This document shows, piece by piece, positions 1 through 9,853 of a DNA stretch of 40,647 nt. Under the pieces are notes generated by a model. It saw only the letters and a program-made list of their open reading frames with translations. It ran no database searches and was not told where the DNA came from. Within the stretch, counting starts at the first letter, position 1, and each line of letters starts with the position of its first letter. The stretch covers positions 1 through 40,647 of the forward strand of contig CANOBK010000006.1 in the NCBI GenBank assembly GCA_947564265.1, written 5' to 3'. A program made the position numbers and the translations under genes. This DNA is from an uncultured Caryophanales bacterium. Its GTDB lineage: Bacteria; Bacillota_I; Bacilli_A; RF39; UBA660.

Positions 1-3000
1 CTGTTTCTTTCTTTACCTTAATCTTATAGGTACGAACATCTCCATTTTCTGCCGTTACTGTGATAATACGAACACTTTCTCCATCAGATACTCCACTTTC
101 TTCATGTCCTGTTACTTTAGCCTTTGAGTCTTCTGCTTTCGCTGTGAAGGATAACGTACTCACTTCACTTCCTACTTCTAAAGTGTATTCTAAAGTTTCT
201 TTATTGAAGACTGGATCTAAGGTTCCAGTAGATGGTACCAACTTACTTAGATAATTATTATCAGAGATTGGATTGTTAATTTTAATTGTATAGACTTTTG
301 TAGTACCTGATTCGCTTGTGATAGAAACAGAAATTGTATTTAGTCCTGTATTTAATAAAGTAACTCCATCTCCTGTAATTGTAGCATTCTGATCTTCTAA
401 AGTTGCTTCAATCTCTACATAGTCCTCTTTGCTTGTTAAATTAATTTCATAATTTGTAATTTCTTTATTGAAATGAATATCATGGAATCTCTTACTTGAA
501 CCAAAGTAAACTTTTAAATCACCTAAATTATTGTTTTCTGATTCTTTTCTTGTAACATTGATGATATATGTTCTGGTAATTCCCATCATACTTCTTACTT
601 TGACTTGAATCTTATTTAAACCTTTTTGTAACGTATATGGATGACTATCTCCAATTAATGACGTGATTGTCGCACTACTATCCTCAGTCGTCGCATAAAC
701 AACAATCGAATCAATCTCACTTCCTACTTCTACATTATATTCTAATGTATTAGGATTGAAGACTGGATCTAAGGTTCCTTCACTGACTCTTAAACTACTT
801 AAGAAGTTATTCGATGACATTTGTCGATTGACATATAAAATGTATTCTTCTTCTAAACTTCCATCACTGGATGTTACTTTGATATGTACTTCATTCATTC
901 CAATTTCAAAGTTCTCATTTCCTGTGACAACTACCGTTGCATTCTGATCCTCCGGTGTATAACTTAATTCTAATTCTGTTACTTCATTTCCTACTGTAAT
1001 ATAGTACTCGAATAGTTCTTTATTGAATTCTGTATCTAGTTCATATCCCTTTGCTTCTAAACTAGTTAAGTATGCACTGATGGTTTCTTCTTTCGTAACT
1101 TTTACTGTATAGGTTCTCACTAATCCTGACTCACTCGTTACACTGACGACAATTGTATTTAATCCATCTTGAAGTGTATAAGTATTCATTCCGATAACAG
1201 TCGCATGACTATCTTCTGGATCTCCTGTTAACGTAATCTCATTTACTGTATACGGTACTGTTACTCCATAACTCGTTGTCTCTTTATCAAACTCTGGTTG
1301 TAACTCTCCCTCACTTAGGAATAAACTTCCTAAATAGTTATTATCACTCGCTTCTTTATTGATCAAAATTGTATATTTCTTCTCGGTTCCTGATTCACTG
1401 GTAACAACTACTTCAAAATAATTCTCTCCTGTTTCTATCTTTTGTAGTCCATCTCCTGTGATCGTCGCATTCTCGTCTTCTGCGGTTGCTGTAATGACGA
1501 TACTATTTAAATCATTTGGTACTTCTAAACTATAGAAGGTGATCGCTTTATGGAAATTAGGAATGATTTTATATCCTTCAACGGCGAGACTCGCTAAATT
1601 ATTATTCTTACTTCCTGATTTTGTTACCTTTAATGTATAAGTTTTCTTTGTCTCTCCATCTGGAGCAGTGACTTCGATTGTTACGGTATTTTCTCCAGTT
1701 ACAAAATTTTCATTTCCACTTACCACATAAGTCGCTTCACTCTCGGTTGGTTTAATCGTTGTGAAATCTAAGTATGTTCCACTTGTAGTTAAACTATAAT
1801 TCTCTGTATTTTTATTGAATTTTGGTGTCAGTGTATGACTCTTTACTACTAAAGAACTTAAAGTCGCATCTTTTGATTTCTTTCTTGTTACAACAATCTG
1901 ATAATCTCTTTGTACTTCATCTTCACCTACGACAAAGACTGCGATTCCATTCTTTCCAACTCTTAAATCATATTTTCCTGTTCCTTTTACTGTTACATTT
2001 TCTGATAAGGCTTCCGCTGTTACGGTAATATCTGTAATGTCATTTTCTACTGTTAATTCATAGTTAAGAGTATCTGGATTAAAGACTGGCGTTAATTCTC
2101 CACGGTTTGTCTCTAGCTTGAATAACGCTAAATTCTCTGTCGTTGCTTCTTGTCTTACAATCGACAATGTATACGTCTTCTGATTTCCTTTTGGTGCGGT
2201 TACTACGACTTGAATCTCTCTTGGTACTCCAACTTCCAATCCTGTTGTATCACCAATCATCTCAACCGTTGCATCTTTATCTTCTGGGATTGCTTCGATA
2301 TGAACTTCTGTCTTCTCATTTGGTATTTTTACATTATAGTAAATCGTTGTTTCATGGAAGTGTGGGATTAATCCTCCCTCTTCTACATAAAGGAAAGACA
2401 AATCATCATTTGTTGATAAATCCCTTACCACGCGAACTACATAATCTTTATAGTTTCCTGCTTCACTCGTTACTCGTAGTGTTATATCATTATTTCCAAG
2501 TTGTAATGAATAATATCCATTTCCTGTTACTCGCGTGGTTGGACTATTTGGAATTCCTTCGATAATGATATCTGGAATCTCATATTGAACGTTAATTAAA
2601 TAATCATAAGGGAGAGAAGGATCGTCTGCCTTCGTTACCTTACTTCCCCTGTTATTCATCACTTCTTTTAATGTTAAGTCATCATCTTTTGCCGCTTTAT
2701 TTACTGTAATTGTATATTCCTTTACTTGTCCTGATTCACTCTCTACTTGAAGGGTAATGATATTTTCTCCTTCTGTTAAGTAATAGATTCCATTTCCTGT
2801 TACCGTTGCCATAGCATCTTCTGCTACTCCTGTAATTTCAATTGAATCTACATTTGCTTCTACATCTACTGTATATTCTGTTGTTGTCTTCTCAAAACTT
2901 GGATCTAAGGTTCCTTTACTTACTGTTAGACTCTTTAAGAAATTATTATCCGAAATTTCTTTCGTAACTTTGATTTTATAAACTTTATAATCTTTATTTT

Positions 3001-6000
3001 CAGCGAGCACTGTAACCACAATTTCATTTACTGGTTTATCTAGGTTATGATTCCCTCTGACTGTATAAGTTGCACTACTATCTTCTAAGGTAACTTTTAC
3101 ATTCGCACTCGTTACATCTCTTGGAATTTCAATATTATATTCTAAGGTATCTTTCTCAAATGTTGGCGATAATGGGTACCCTTCTACTTCTAGATTTAAC
3201 AAATTATTATTCGATGACTTGGCACGGTTGATTACTACTTCATAAATATTGGTATCTCCATCTGGTGCCGTGATTGTCACATCAATCACATTAATCCCTG
3301 ATTTTAATTCGTGTACTCCATCATTCGTTACTTTCGCATTACTATCTTCTAGCGTTACCTGAATATCTACTTCACTAATTTCATTTCCTACATTTACTTG
3401 ATAAGTACCTACAAACGCATTAAAGGTTGGATCTAATGTAAGTGCATTTCCATTATGAAGTACCTGCAAATCACTTAAAAGAACACTCACATTTACGTCA
3501 TGATGTGCATGAATGATATATGTTCTTGTATCTCCGTTTTGTGCTGTAACTGTAATAATACAATCATTCATTCCTACTTTTAAGTCCGTATTTCCTTTAA
3601 TCGTAACATTCGCCTTTGGATCTTCCGGTATCGCACTGACCTCAAACTTACTAACATCCTTTGGTATCGTTACATAATATTCGTAAGTATATTGCTCAAA
3701 TTCTAACGCAACAACTGGATCTGTAATTTCTAAACTCTTTAACAGATTATTTCCGGTCATATCTCGATCAATTTGATAAGTGTAGACAATATTTTGACTA
3801 TCATCTTCACTGATGACTTCGATTTCAAATGTATTTACTCCGCCATTTAATTCTACATCAGTTGGATCAAAATCTTCTTTGCTTCCATCACTATTTACCT
3901 TCTTATAACTAATCTTTTGATACTCTGATCTCGGTGTTACTTGGAAAGCAATTGATTCTGTTCTAAATGGCATTTGGATATTATAAGTAGTCGTATCTTC
4001 ATTAAATTGATACTTACAATATGTATCATGATAATCACACATATAAGCATATGAATTCTCTATTTTGATATCTAATGGATGCGGATTACTTGATCCTTTA
4101 CGATTAATAATTAATTTATACACTCTCACACTATCATCCGTTGCGGTTACCTTAATTTCATGAATTGTTTTCCCAGGCGGAAGTTTAATTGTTTCATCTC
4201 CACCTTCTACTGTTGCATTAAGGTCCTTCGCGATTGCTTTGATTTTTAAAGAAGTATGTGTTTCATCTAAATTTAATGTGTATTCTTCTACGGTTGGATC
4301 ATAATCGATTTCAACATCTCCATCATCTAAGGTAATACTCTCTAAGAAATTATTATTACTTAAAACAGATAACAGTTTGATTCTTGCATATCCATCTCCA
4401 GTATGACCTACACCATTTTCATAGTATCCACCTTCTGGATCTGGCATTGGAGTTAAAGAACCAATACCTGTAGTCCAGTTATATCCTTTTCCATCTATCA
4501 TCCTTGTTTCTGTAAAATATTTTCCACTATAGTGAATAGAATCTTCTAAAGTAGAGTAATAACTAACCTTTGGTGCACCATTTTCATTAATGGCAATTGA
4601 TCCTGCGTGTCCTGAAATGAAGGAAGAACCTCCACCAGCACCCTGACCAGAGCCACCTCCACCAGTAGCACCTCCAGCTCCTCCTCCGTAGTAGCCTCCG
4701 CCACCACCTCCGGCACCGAGTCCATCTGAAAATGAGTCATTATTACCACCAATACCAAAAGTTCCAGAATAAACAGTTCCATAGGCACCACTATAAACAT
4801 TGTTACCTCCTGCTCCACCAGTAGTTTGACCTCCTGCTAGACCATTTTGATATTGGTAACGATGTCCAACATAATATCCTCCGGTATAACCATTTAACCC
4901 ACCAGCGTAACTTCCTCCACCAGCAGTATTATAAGATGCATGTGCACTACCCCCTCCAGCACCAGCAACCATGATTCTAGATTTTAGAGAGCTTAAATCA
5001 TTCCATTCTCCACCAATTAAACGAACATCAGTCGCACCACCACCAGAAGCACCAAAATAGCCGCCACCATTAGATCCAGGTGTACTCTTTGTATTACCAC
5101 CATATCCTCCGCCATTAAATGTTGAGCTTCTACTACTTGGTTTTCCCTGTTCACCAACATAGAAATACAATTTTTCTCCTAAATTCAAGCGAATTTTTCC
5201 TTTCGTATAGCCACCTTGACTAAGATTAGGAAGATCATCATAAACACCACCAGAAGCACCCCATAGTTCAATTTCATAAAAACCTGAATAAGGAACAATA
5301 TATTCAATAGGTCCCTTTGTTAAACCCATTTCTTGTCCTACATCACCTATATCTGATTTCTTAATAACATGAATGGTATAAACTGTATCATCTACGCCAT
5401 CTAAATGAGACGTAATTGTAATCGTACTCTCTTCTGCATCAATGTATTTATTTCCAGTAATGGTTACTACAGTTCCCTCAAAATAGGTTTCTGTTTCAAA
5501 ATCTAAACTAAAGATACTATCTAATATCTCTATGTTATACTCAAATTTTTCTGAAGTAAATCCAAGTGGTATAGAAGTAATAACAGATTTTAATAAAGAA
5601 GTTCTTTTTCTTGTGAAATTAAAAGTATATAATTGATTTTCACTATTATCTTCACTCTTTGAAAGTAACGTCAAGGTCAGTTCATTTTCATTGAACTCAA
5701 ATTTTCCTTCTCCTGAGATTGTCTGTCCAGTAATGTGTTTGATTGCCTCTAAGTGAATATAGTTTACATTAGTAGGAAGTTCAATATTATATTCATAAGT
5801 ATTTGGACTAAATTCTTCATAAGGAATTCCATTAATTTTAACACCATCTAAGAATTTATAATTACTCATCTCACGACTTACATGAATCACATAAGTAACT
5901 AATTGTCCATCATAGTTTAAAACAGTGATAGTATAACTAGTTTCACCAATTGGTACTTCAAATGTTCCAGTTCCTGTAACATAAGACCACTCTTCTTCTG

Positions 6001-7663
6001 GAATGGCATCAATTGTAATAGTTTCATCTCTATGAGATAATTTTAAATTATATTCGTAGGTATCTGAATCAAAGGTTGGTGTGAAAGAATTAGTTCCACT
6101 AACTGTTAAAGAGCTAAGTCCAGTTGCTTCATGATCATAACGGTAGGTAATTCTGGCATATCCATTTCCAACATGTCCTGATCCTTCATCATAAGTTCCA
6201 CCTTCTGGATTTGGCATTTGTGTTAAAGAATCAACTGTAGTTGTCCACTTATATCCTTTTCCATCAATCATTTGTGTTTCAGTAAAGTATTTTCCACTAT
6301 AGTGGATAGAATCTTCTAAGGTAGAGTAAGAACTAACTTTTGGTGTTCCATCTTCATTAATAGCAATTGATCCGGCATGTCCTGAAATAAAGGAAGAACC
6401 TCCGCCTCCTCCTTGACCAGCGCCTCCGCCACCAGTAGCTCCGCCAGCGCCACCTCCGTAGTAGCCTCCGCCTCCGCCACCGGCACCTCCACTAGAGGAA
6501 GTAGAATCATTATTACCACCAATACCAAACTCCCCCGCATAAGGTGTTCCATAGGCACCACTATAAACATTATTTCCGCCAGCGCCTCCTGCGACTTGTG
6601 TTCCAGCCTTACCATTCTGATTAGCATAACTATGCCCTGCATAATATCCACCAGTATAGCCATTCAATCCACCAGCATAGCTTCCTCCACCAGCAGTATT
6701 ATAAACGCCAAAAGCAGCGCCTCCGCCTCCGCCAGCAACCATAATTCTAGATTTTAGAGAGTTTAAATCATCCCATTCTCCACCAATTAAACGAACATCA
6801 GTCGCACCACCACCAGAAGTACCTGTAGGTGCACCACCATATCCACCACCATTAAAATTTGGGGTTCTGTCTTCTTTTTTTCCTTGCTCTCCAATATAAA
6901 AATAAATTTTTTCATTTGCTGTTAGATAAATTCTACCTTTCGTATAGCCACCTTGACTAAGATTTATATATTCAGGTTCTTCATTAGTACCACCAGAAGC
7001 ACCCCATAATTCAATATCATAATATCCTGTTTCAGGTACAGAATATTCATTAGCCTGTGCCTCATCAAAATCTTTAACCAATGTCTTTCTATTAATTGTA
7101 AAAGTATAGACTCTTTCATATCCAGTAACAATACTAGTTACTTTTATTTTTATTTCATTTTTTCCTGGATGAAGATTTAATGTACTAAGAATTTCATAAG
7201 TAGTATCTATAGGATTCGTTATATTCAATGTTACTTTTTCTATTTCATAATTAACTTCTAAATCATAAGTATCTACTTTTGGATTAAATTCAAAGGAAAA
7301 CTCATTAAAAATAACATTATTCAAAAAAGGAAGATTCTTTTTGACATTTAAAGTGTATAATGATAAATTCCCATAGCGATCAATAACAGAAATATAGTGA
7401 ATTTTTCCTACATTTAAAGTTTGATTTCCAATTCCTAAAATATAGTAATTATCTAGGCTTGTTGTATAGGTAATATTAGTTGTCACTTGATCCTGATCCA
7501 GAAAAACGTCATACTCATATGGATTGTCTTGAATTTCTTCCATGATAGCATTTTCTAAAGTAACAGTATCTAGGATAGAAGCTGCCTCTACTTTATTGGT
7601 AGAAATAAAAAAAGTCGCTATTAAAATAGCTAAAATACATTCTAACTTCCTGATTCGATTCAT
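1..7663 (-). CDS. Giant secreted surface protein with cadherin-like repeats and two glycine-rich modules (3' end outside window)
   Basis: An open frame runs from an ATG at 7663 to the window edge with no stop, giving about 2554 codons of a longer gene. Residues 1-27 form a signal peptide (MNRIRKLECILAILIATFF, then a small-residue cleavage region ending VEA). About 20 repeats of 75-100 residues follow, each opening with a pattern like NNxLxxL and containing FxxxxxxYxxxV, the hallmarks of the cadherin-like beta-sandwich family (PF12733). Two glycine-rich modules at about residues 196-504 and 783-1099 carry GGGATDVRLIGG and SSFISGHAGSIAI, as in the ALK/LTK-like glycine-rich family (PF12810). The modules are close copies of each other in DNA and protein. 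The protein is probably a cell-wall-attached adhesin or stalk. Any LPXTG or other anchor would lie beyond the window. The ribosome binding site is modest (GGAAG, 8-9 nt from ATG). The family calls are firm; the adhesin role is inferred. Confidence 0.9.
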   Translation of the reverse strand, partial: MNRIRKLECILAILIATFFISTNKVEAASILDTVTLENAIMEEIQDNPYEYDVFLDQDQVTTNITYTTSLDNYYILGIGNQTLNVGKIHYISVIDRYGNLSLYTLNVKKNLPFLNNVIFNEFSFEFNPKVDTYDLEVNYEIEKVTLNITNPIDTTYEILSTLNLHPGKNEIKIKVTSIVTGYERVYTFTINRKTLVKDFDEAQANEYSVPETGYYDIELWGASGGTNEEPEYINLSQGGYTKGRIYLTANEKIYFYIGEQGKKEDRTPNFNGGGYGGAPTGTSGGGATDVRLIGGEWDDLNSLKSRIMVAGGGGGAAFGVYNTAGGGSYAGGLNGYTGGYYAGHSYANQNGKAGTQVAGGAGGNNVYSGAYGTPYAGEFGIGGNNDSTSSSGGAGGGGGGYYGGGAGGATGGGGAGQGGGGGSSFISGHAGSIAINEDGTPKVSSYSTLEDSIHYSGKYFTETQMIDGKGYKWTTTVDSLTQMPNPEGGTYDEGSGHVGNGYARITYRYDHEATGLSSLTVSGTNSFTPTFDSDTYEYNLKLSHRDETITIDAIPEEEWSYVTGTGTFEVPIGETSYTITVLNYDGQLVTYVIHVSREMSNYKFLDGVKINGIPYEEFSPNTYEYNIELPTNVNYIHLEAIKHITGQTISGEGKFEFNENELTLTLLSKSEDNSENQLYTFNFTRKRTSLLKSVITSIPLGFTSEKFEYNIEILDSIFSLDFETETYFEGTVVTITGNKYIDAEESTITITSHLDGVDDTVYTIHVIKKSDIGDVGQEMGLTKGPIEYIVPYSGFYEIELWGASGGVYDDLPNLSQGGYTKGKIRLNLGEKLYFYVGEQGKPSSRSSTFNGGGYGGNTKSTPGSNGGGYFGASGGGATDVRLIGGEWNDLSSLKSRIMVAGAGGGSAHASYNTAGGGSYAGGLNGYTGGYYVGHRYQYQNGLAGGQTTGGAGGNNVYSGAYGTVYSGTFGIGGNNDSFSDGLGAGGGGGGYYGGGAGGATGGGGSGQGAGGGSSFISGHAGSIAINENGAPKVSYYSTLEDSIHYSGKYFTETRMIDGKGYNWTTGIGSLTPMPDPEGGYYENGVGHTGDGYARIKLLSVLSNNNFLESITLDDGDVEIDYDPTVEEYTLNLDETHTSLKIKAIAKDLNATVEGGDETIKLPPGKTIHEIKVTATDDSVRVYKLIINRKGSSNPHPLDIKIENSYAYMCDYHDTYCKYQFNEDTTTYNIQMPFRTESIAFQVTPRSEYQKISYKKVNSDGSKEDFDPTDVELNGGVNTFEIEVISEDDSQNIVYTYQIDRDMTGNNLLKSLEITDPVVALEFEQYTYEYYVTIPKDVSKFEVSAIPEDPKANVTIKGNTDLKVGMNDCIITVTAQNGDTRTYIIHAHHDVNVSVLLSDLQVLHNGNALTLDPTFNAFVGTYQVNVGNEISEVDIQVTLEDSNAKVTNDGVHELKSGINVIDVTITAPDGDTNIYEVVINRAKSSNNNLLNLEVEGYPLSPTFEKDTLEYNIEIPRDVTSANVKVTLEDSSATYTVRGNHNLDKPVNEIVVTVLAENKDYKVYKIKVTKEISDNNFLKSLTVSKGTLDPSFEKTTTEYTVDVEANVDSIEITGVAEDAMATVTGNGIYYLTEGENIITLQVESESGQVKEYTITVNKAAKDDDLTLKEVMNNRGSKVTKADDPSLPYDYLINVQYEIPDIIIEGIPNSPTTRVTGNGYYSLQLGNNDITLRVTSEAGNYKDYVVRVVRDLSTNDDLSFLYVEEGGLIPHFHETTIYYNVKIPNEKTEVHIEAIPEDKDATVEMIGDTTGLEVGVPREIQVVVTAPKGNQKTYTLSIVRQEATTENLALFKLETNRGELTPVFNPDTLNYELTVENDITDITVTAEALSENVTVKGTGKYDLRVGKNGIAVFVVGEDEVQRDYQIVVTRKKSKDATLSSLVVKSHTLTPKFNKNTENYSLTTSGTYLDFTTIKPTESEATYVVSGNENFVTGENTVTIEVTAPDGETKKTYTLKVTKSGSKNNNLASLAVEGYKIIPNFHKAITFYSLEVPNDLNSIVITATAEDENATITGDGLQKIETGENYFEVVVTSESGTEKKYTILINKEASDNNYLGSLFLSEGELQPEFDKETTSYGVTVPYTVNEITLTGDPEDSHATVIGMNTYTLQDGLNTIVVSVTSESGLVRTYTVKVTKEETISAYLTSLEAKGYELDTEFNKELFEYYITVGNEVTELELSYTPEDQNATVVVTGNENFEIGMNEVHIKVTSSDGSLEEEYILYVNRQMSSNNFLSSLRVSEGTLDPVFNPNTLEYNVEVGSEIDSIVVYATTEDSSATITSLIGDSHPYTLQKGLNKIQVKVRSMMGITRTYIINVTRKESENNNLGDLKVYFGSSKRFHDIHFNKEITNYEINLTSKEDYVEIEATLEDQNATITGDGVTLLNTGLNTISVSITSESGTTKVYTIKINNPISDNNYLSKLVPSTGTLDPVFNKETLEYTLEVGSEVSTLSFTAKAEDSKAKVTGHEESGVSDGESVRIITVTAENGDVRTYKIKVKKET
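4365..7075 (-). repeat. Internal duplication: two glycine-rich modules within the giant gene
   Basis: Segments of about 0.9 kb at roughly 6150-7075 and 4365-5315 encode the same ordered motifs: ELWGASGG, SQGGYTKG, FNGGGYGG, GGGATDVRLIGGEW, SLKSRIMVAG, NTAGGGSYAGGLNGYTGGYY, GGGGGYYGGGAGGATGGGG and SSFISGHAGSIAI. Long nucleotide stretches match as well. Three cadherin-like units separate the copies. The arrangement suggests duplication of a module, kept similar by selection or gene conversion. The glycine-rich parts are noticeably richer in G and C than the surroundings because of GGN and GCN codons. Confidence 0.85.
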
Positions 7664-7715
7664 ACTACCACTTCCATATACTTTAATAATTCAAATACTA
7701 TACTATCCTATATAA

Positions 7716-7745
7716 ATTATACCCCCCTCCCCACTATTTTGACAA
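7716..7745 (-). promoter_or_regulatory. Promoter of the giant surface gene with poly-G spacer
   Basis: On the minus strand, TTGTCA (7740-7745) lies 18 nt from TATAAT (7716-7721). The spacer contains GGGG (7729-7732), one A, and GGGGGG (7722-7727), by far the most G-rich short tract in this AT-rich intergenic DNA. The -10 box is perfect and the -35 box matches at five of six bases. The start codon lies about 50 nt downstream. Confidence 0.7.
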
Positions 7746-7842
7746 GTATAAATTTGACATATTTAGCATTATTATTTATTAATTTTTTATATAGTAATGA
7801 CTTTAAGGAGACAATTACTTGAAACGTTTCTTTACAAAAAGA

Positions 7843-7872
7843 AAAGAGAAAGATTCATAACTCTTTCTCTTT
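7843..7872 (-). terminator. Intrinsic terminator after tsf
   Basis: A perfect 11-bp stem (AAAGAGAAAGA at 7843-7853 with TCTTTCTCTTT at 7862-7872) encloses an 8-nt loop and is followed on the minus strand by a T-rich tail (TTCTTTTTG). It separates the translation operon from the surface-protein gene. The rest of the gap to 7663 holds only that gene's promoter and leader. Confidence 0.75.
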
Positions 7873-7924
7873 ATTCATTCAGTCTGCTTTCTATTTAAAT
7901 CGCCTTAATTTTTATTAATTTATT

Positions 7925-8800
7925 TTATCCATTAATTTGATTCATTACTTCTTCTGCGAAATTTTCTTGTTTCTTTTCAATTCCTTCTCCAACTTCGTAA
8001 CGAACCATCGCTAAAATTTCTCCACCATTAGATTGTACAAATTTTCCAACAGTTTCTTTATCTTCGGCTTTAATATAAACCTGATCTACTAAGCAAACAT
8101 CTTGATAGTATTTATTTACTTTACCAACTAAGATTTGTTCTACACGCTCTTCTGGTTTTCCTTCGTTTAATAGTTGTTCTCTCATAACATCTTTCTCACG
8201 ATTTAAAACGTCTTCTGGTACGTCTTTAGAAGTTAAGTAAGCTGGTCTCATAGCAGCAACATGCATTGCTACATCTTTGGCAACTTCTTCATTTGCCCCT
8301 TCTAATAATACCAAGCTTCCAATTTTTCCACCCATGTGAGAGTAAGCTCCGAATACTTGAGAGTCTGTTTTTGTAATTCTTTCAAATCTTCTAAATGATA
8401 ATTTTTCTCCGATTTTTGCAATCGCTGCTGTAATCATATCAGCAACTTTTTCACTACCTGTAGAAAGTTCTAATGCTTCTTCTACTGTAGTAACATCGCT
8501 ATTAAAAATTGCTTCTGTTAATTTTTCAACAAATGATTGGAATTCTGCATTTTTAGCTACGAAATCTGTTTCAGAGTTTACTTCTAAGATTACAGCTTTA
8601 TTTCCTTCAACTTTGATATTTGTAATACCTTCTGCTGCAATTCTAGCACCTTTTTTCTCAGCTTTCGCCATTCCATTTTCTCTTAACCAATCGATTGCTT
8701 TTTCCATGTTACCATCTGATGATTGTAAGGCTTTCTTACAATCCATCATTCCAGCACCAGTTCTTTCTCTTAGTTCCTTTACATCACTTGCACTAAACAT
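7925..8800 (-). CDS. tsf: Elongation factor Ts
   Basis: EF-Ts is the guanine-nucleotide exchange factor that recycles EF-Tu-GDP in the cytoplasm. The 291-residue product has the usual length. The N-terminal UBA-like part carries the signature ELRERTGAGMMDCKKAL (residues 10-26), and the core contains the EF-Tu-contacting motif NSETDFVAKN. The start at 8800 has an AGGAGG site 7 nt upstream. It lies 19 nt after rpsB, the standard rpsB-tsf pairing, and is the last gene of the translation operon before a strong terminator. Confidence 0.98.
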   Translation of the reverse strand: MFSASDVKELRERTGAGMMDCKKALQSSDGNMEKAIDWLRENGMAKAEKKGARIAAEGITNIKVEGNKAVILEVNSETDFVAKNAEFQSFVEKLTEAIFNSDVTTVEEALELSTGSEKVADMITAAIAKIGEKLSFRRFERITKTDSQVFGAYSHMGGKIGSLVLLEGANEEVAKDVAMHVAAMRPAYLTSKDVPEDVLNREKDVMREQLLNEGKPEERVEQILVGKVNKYYQDVCLVDQVYIKAEDKETVGKFVQSNGGEILAMVRYEVGEGIEKKQENFAEEVMNQING

Positions 8801-8819
8801 ATTTTTTCCTCCTAGAATT

Positions 8820-9767
8820 TTATTTTAAAGCGTCAATTAATTCCGCTTTTTTCATTGAAGTATAACCTTCAATTCCTTTTTCTTTTGCCATTGCTTTTAA
8901 TTCAGCCACTGACTTTTTAGATAAATCTTCACTAGCAGGTTCTACAGTTGTCTCCTCTTTTACTTCTTCTTTAGCTTCTTGTTTTTCTTCCTTCATTTCT
9001 ACTTTTTCTGTAGTTTTTGGAGATTCTTTCTTCTCTTTTTTAGTAGATTTAGACTTATCTTCTTCTGTTAAATAGTCAATTACTTCATTCCCATTAACTT
9101 CTGCAATTGCATTAGTTAGGGCACCAATCATTAATTTAACACTTCTAACAGCATCATCATTTCCAGGAATTACATAGTCAACCATATCTGGATCACAGTT
9201 TGTATCTACTACTCCAAATACTGGAATTCCTAAAATTCTAGCTTCTTTAATTGCGATTTCTTCTTTTCTAGGATCTACGATAATTAAAGCTTCTGGAACT
9301 TTTTTCATATCGCGAATTCCACGTAAGTTTTTGTTTAATTTTTCGTATTCTTTCTTAATTTGAATAACTTCTTTCTTAGGTAAAACTTCAAAAACTCCCT
9401 CTTTTTCCATCTTTTCGATGTCTTCCATTCTTCTAACTCTCGTACGAATGGTTTTGAAGTTTGTTAAAGTACCACCCAACCATCTTTCATTAATGAAATA
9501 CATATTGGTTCTTACTGCATTTTCTTCTGCTGCTTCTTGTGCTTGTTTTTTTGTACCTACAAATAATACTTTTCCGCCATTTTCTGCAATTTCTTTTAGT
9601 GCTTTGTATGCTTCCTCAATCTTCTTTGCTGTTTTTTGTAAATCGATAATATAAATATCATCACGTGTTGTGAAGATGTATTCCTTCATTTTAGGATTCC
9701 ATCTTCTTTTTTGATGTCCAAAGTGAACACCTGCTTCTAATAAATAATTCATTGAAACTACTGTCAT
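8820..9767 (-). CDS. rpsB: Ribosomal protein S2 with C-terminal Rho_N-like extension
   Basis: S2 is a small-subunit protein at the head-body junction that helps recruit S1 and mRNA. Residues 1 to about 230 are a normal S2 ([43 protein letters not shown]). The protein then continues through a Lys/Glu-rich linker (about 233-280) into a compact 35-residue domain (281-315; core [20 protein letters not shown]) of the Rho_N/SAP-like type. The same domain ends L20 in this operon. Most bacterial S2 proteins are roughly 230-270 residues, so the extension is unusual. A good site (AAGGAG, 7 nt from ATG) supports the start. A helical hairpin lies upstream in the rplT-rpsB gap. Confidence 0.97.
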   Translation of the reverse strand: MTVVSMNYLLEAGVHFGHQKRRWNPKMKEYIFTTRDDIYIIDLQKTAKKIEEAYKALKEIAENGGKVLFVGTKKQAQEAAEENAVRTNMYFINERWLGGTLTNFKTIRTRVRRMEDIEKMEKEGVFEVLPKKEVIQIKKEYEKLNKNLRGIRDMKKVPEALIIVDPRKEEIAIKEARILGIPVFGVVDTNCDPDMVDYVIPGNDDAVRSVKLMIGALTNAIAEVNGNEVIDYLTEEDKSKSTKKEKKESPKTTEKVEMKEEKQEAKEEVKEETTVEPASEDLSKKSVAELKAMAKEKGIEGYTSMKKAELIDALK

Positions 9768-9809
9768 AAATTTTCTCCTTTTCGTTTTTCTCTTCTATTA
9801 ATTTCTAAA

Positions 9810-9837
9810 ATTCATCACCCGAAGGCACTCGATGAAT
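9810..9837 (-). promoter_or_regulatory. UUCG-capped hairpin between rplT and rpsB
   Basis: On the minus strand ATTCATC (9831-9837) pairs with GATGAAT (9810-9816). An inner GCC-TTCG-GGT element gives a UUCG tetraloop. Only a short TTTT follows, so this may be a weak or partial terminator after rplT, or a leader element controlling rpsB. S2 autoregulation through its leader is known in other bacteria, but I cannot show homology to a known leader. Confidence 0.55.
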
Positions 9838-9853
9838 CAATTCACTAATATGT

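Noticed and set aside
1822..2565. Plus-strand open frames with Leu/Ser-rich products opposite the giant gene
   Set aside because: They lie antisense to strongly supported repeats, overlap each other, lack good ribosome binding sites and have low-complexity products.
6316..6757. Open frames on both strands in the glycine-rich module (Ala/Ser-rich or Val/Leu-rich)
   Set aside because: They are frame shadows of GGN/GCN repeats; the real frame continues through them.
7664..7680. Five-codon upstream frame (MEVVV) overlapping the giant gene start
   Set aside because: It has no ribosome binding site of its own, and short overlaps like this occur by chance.
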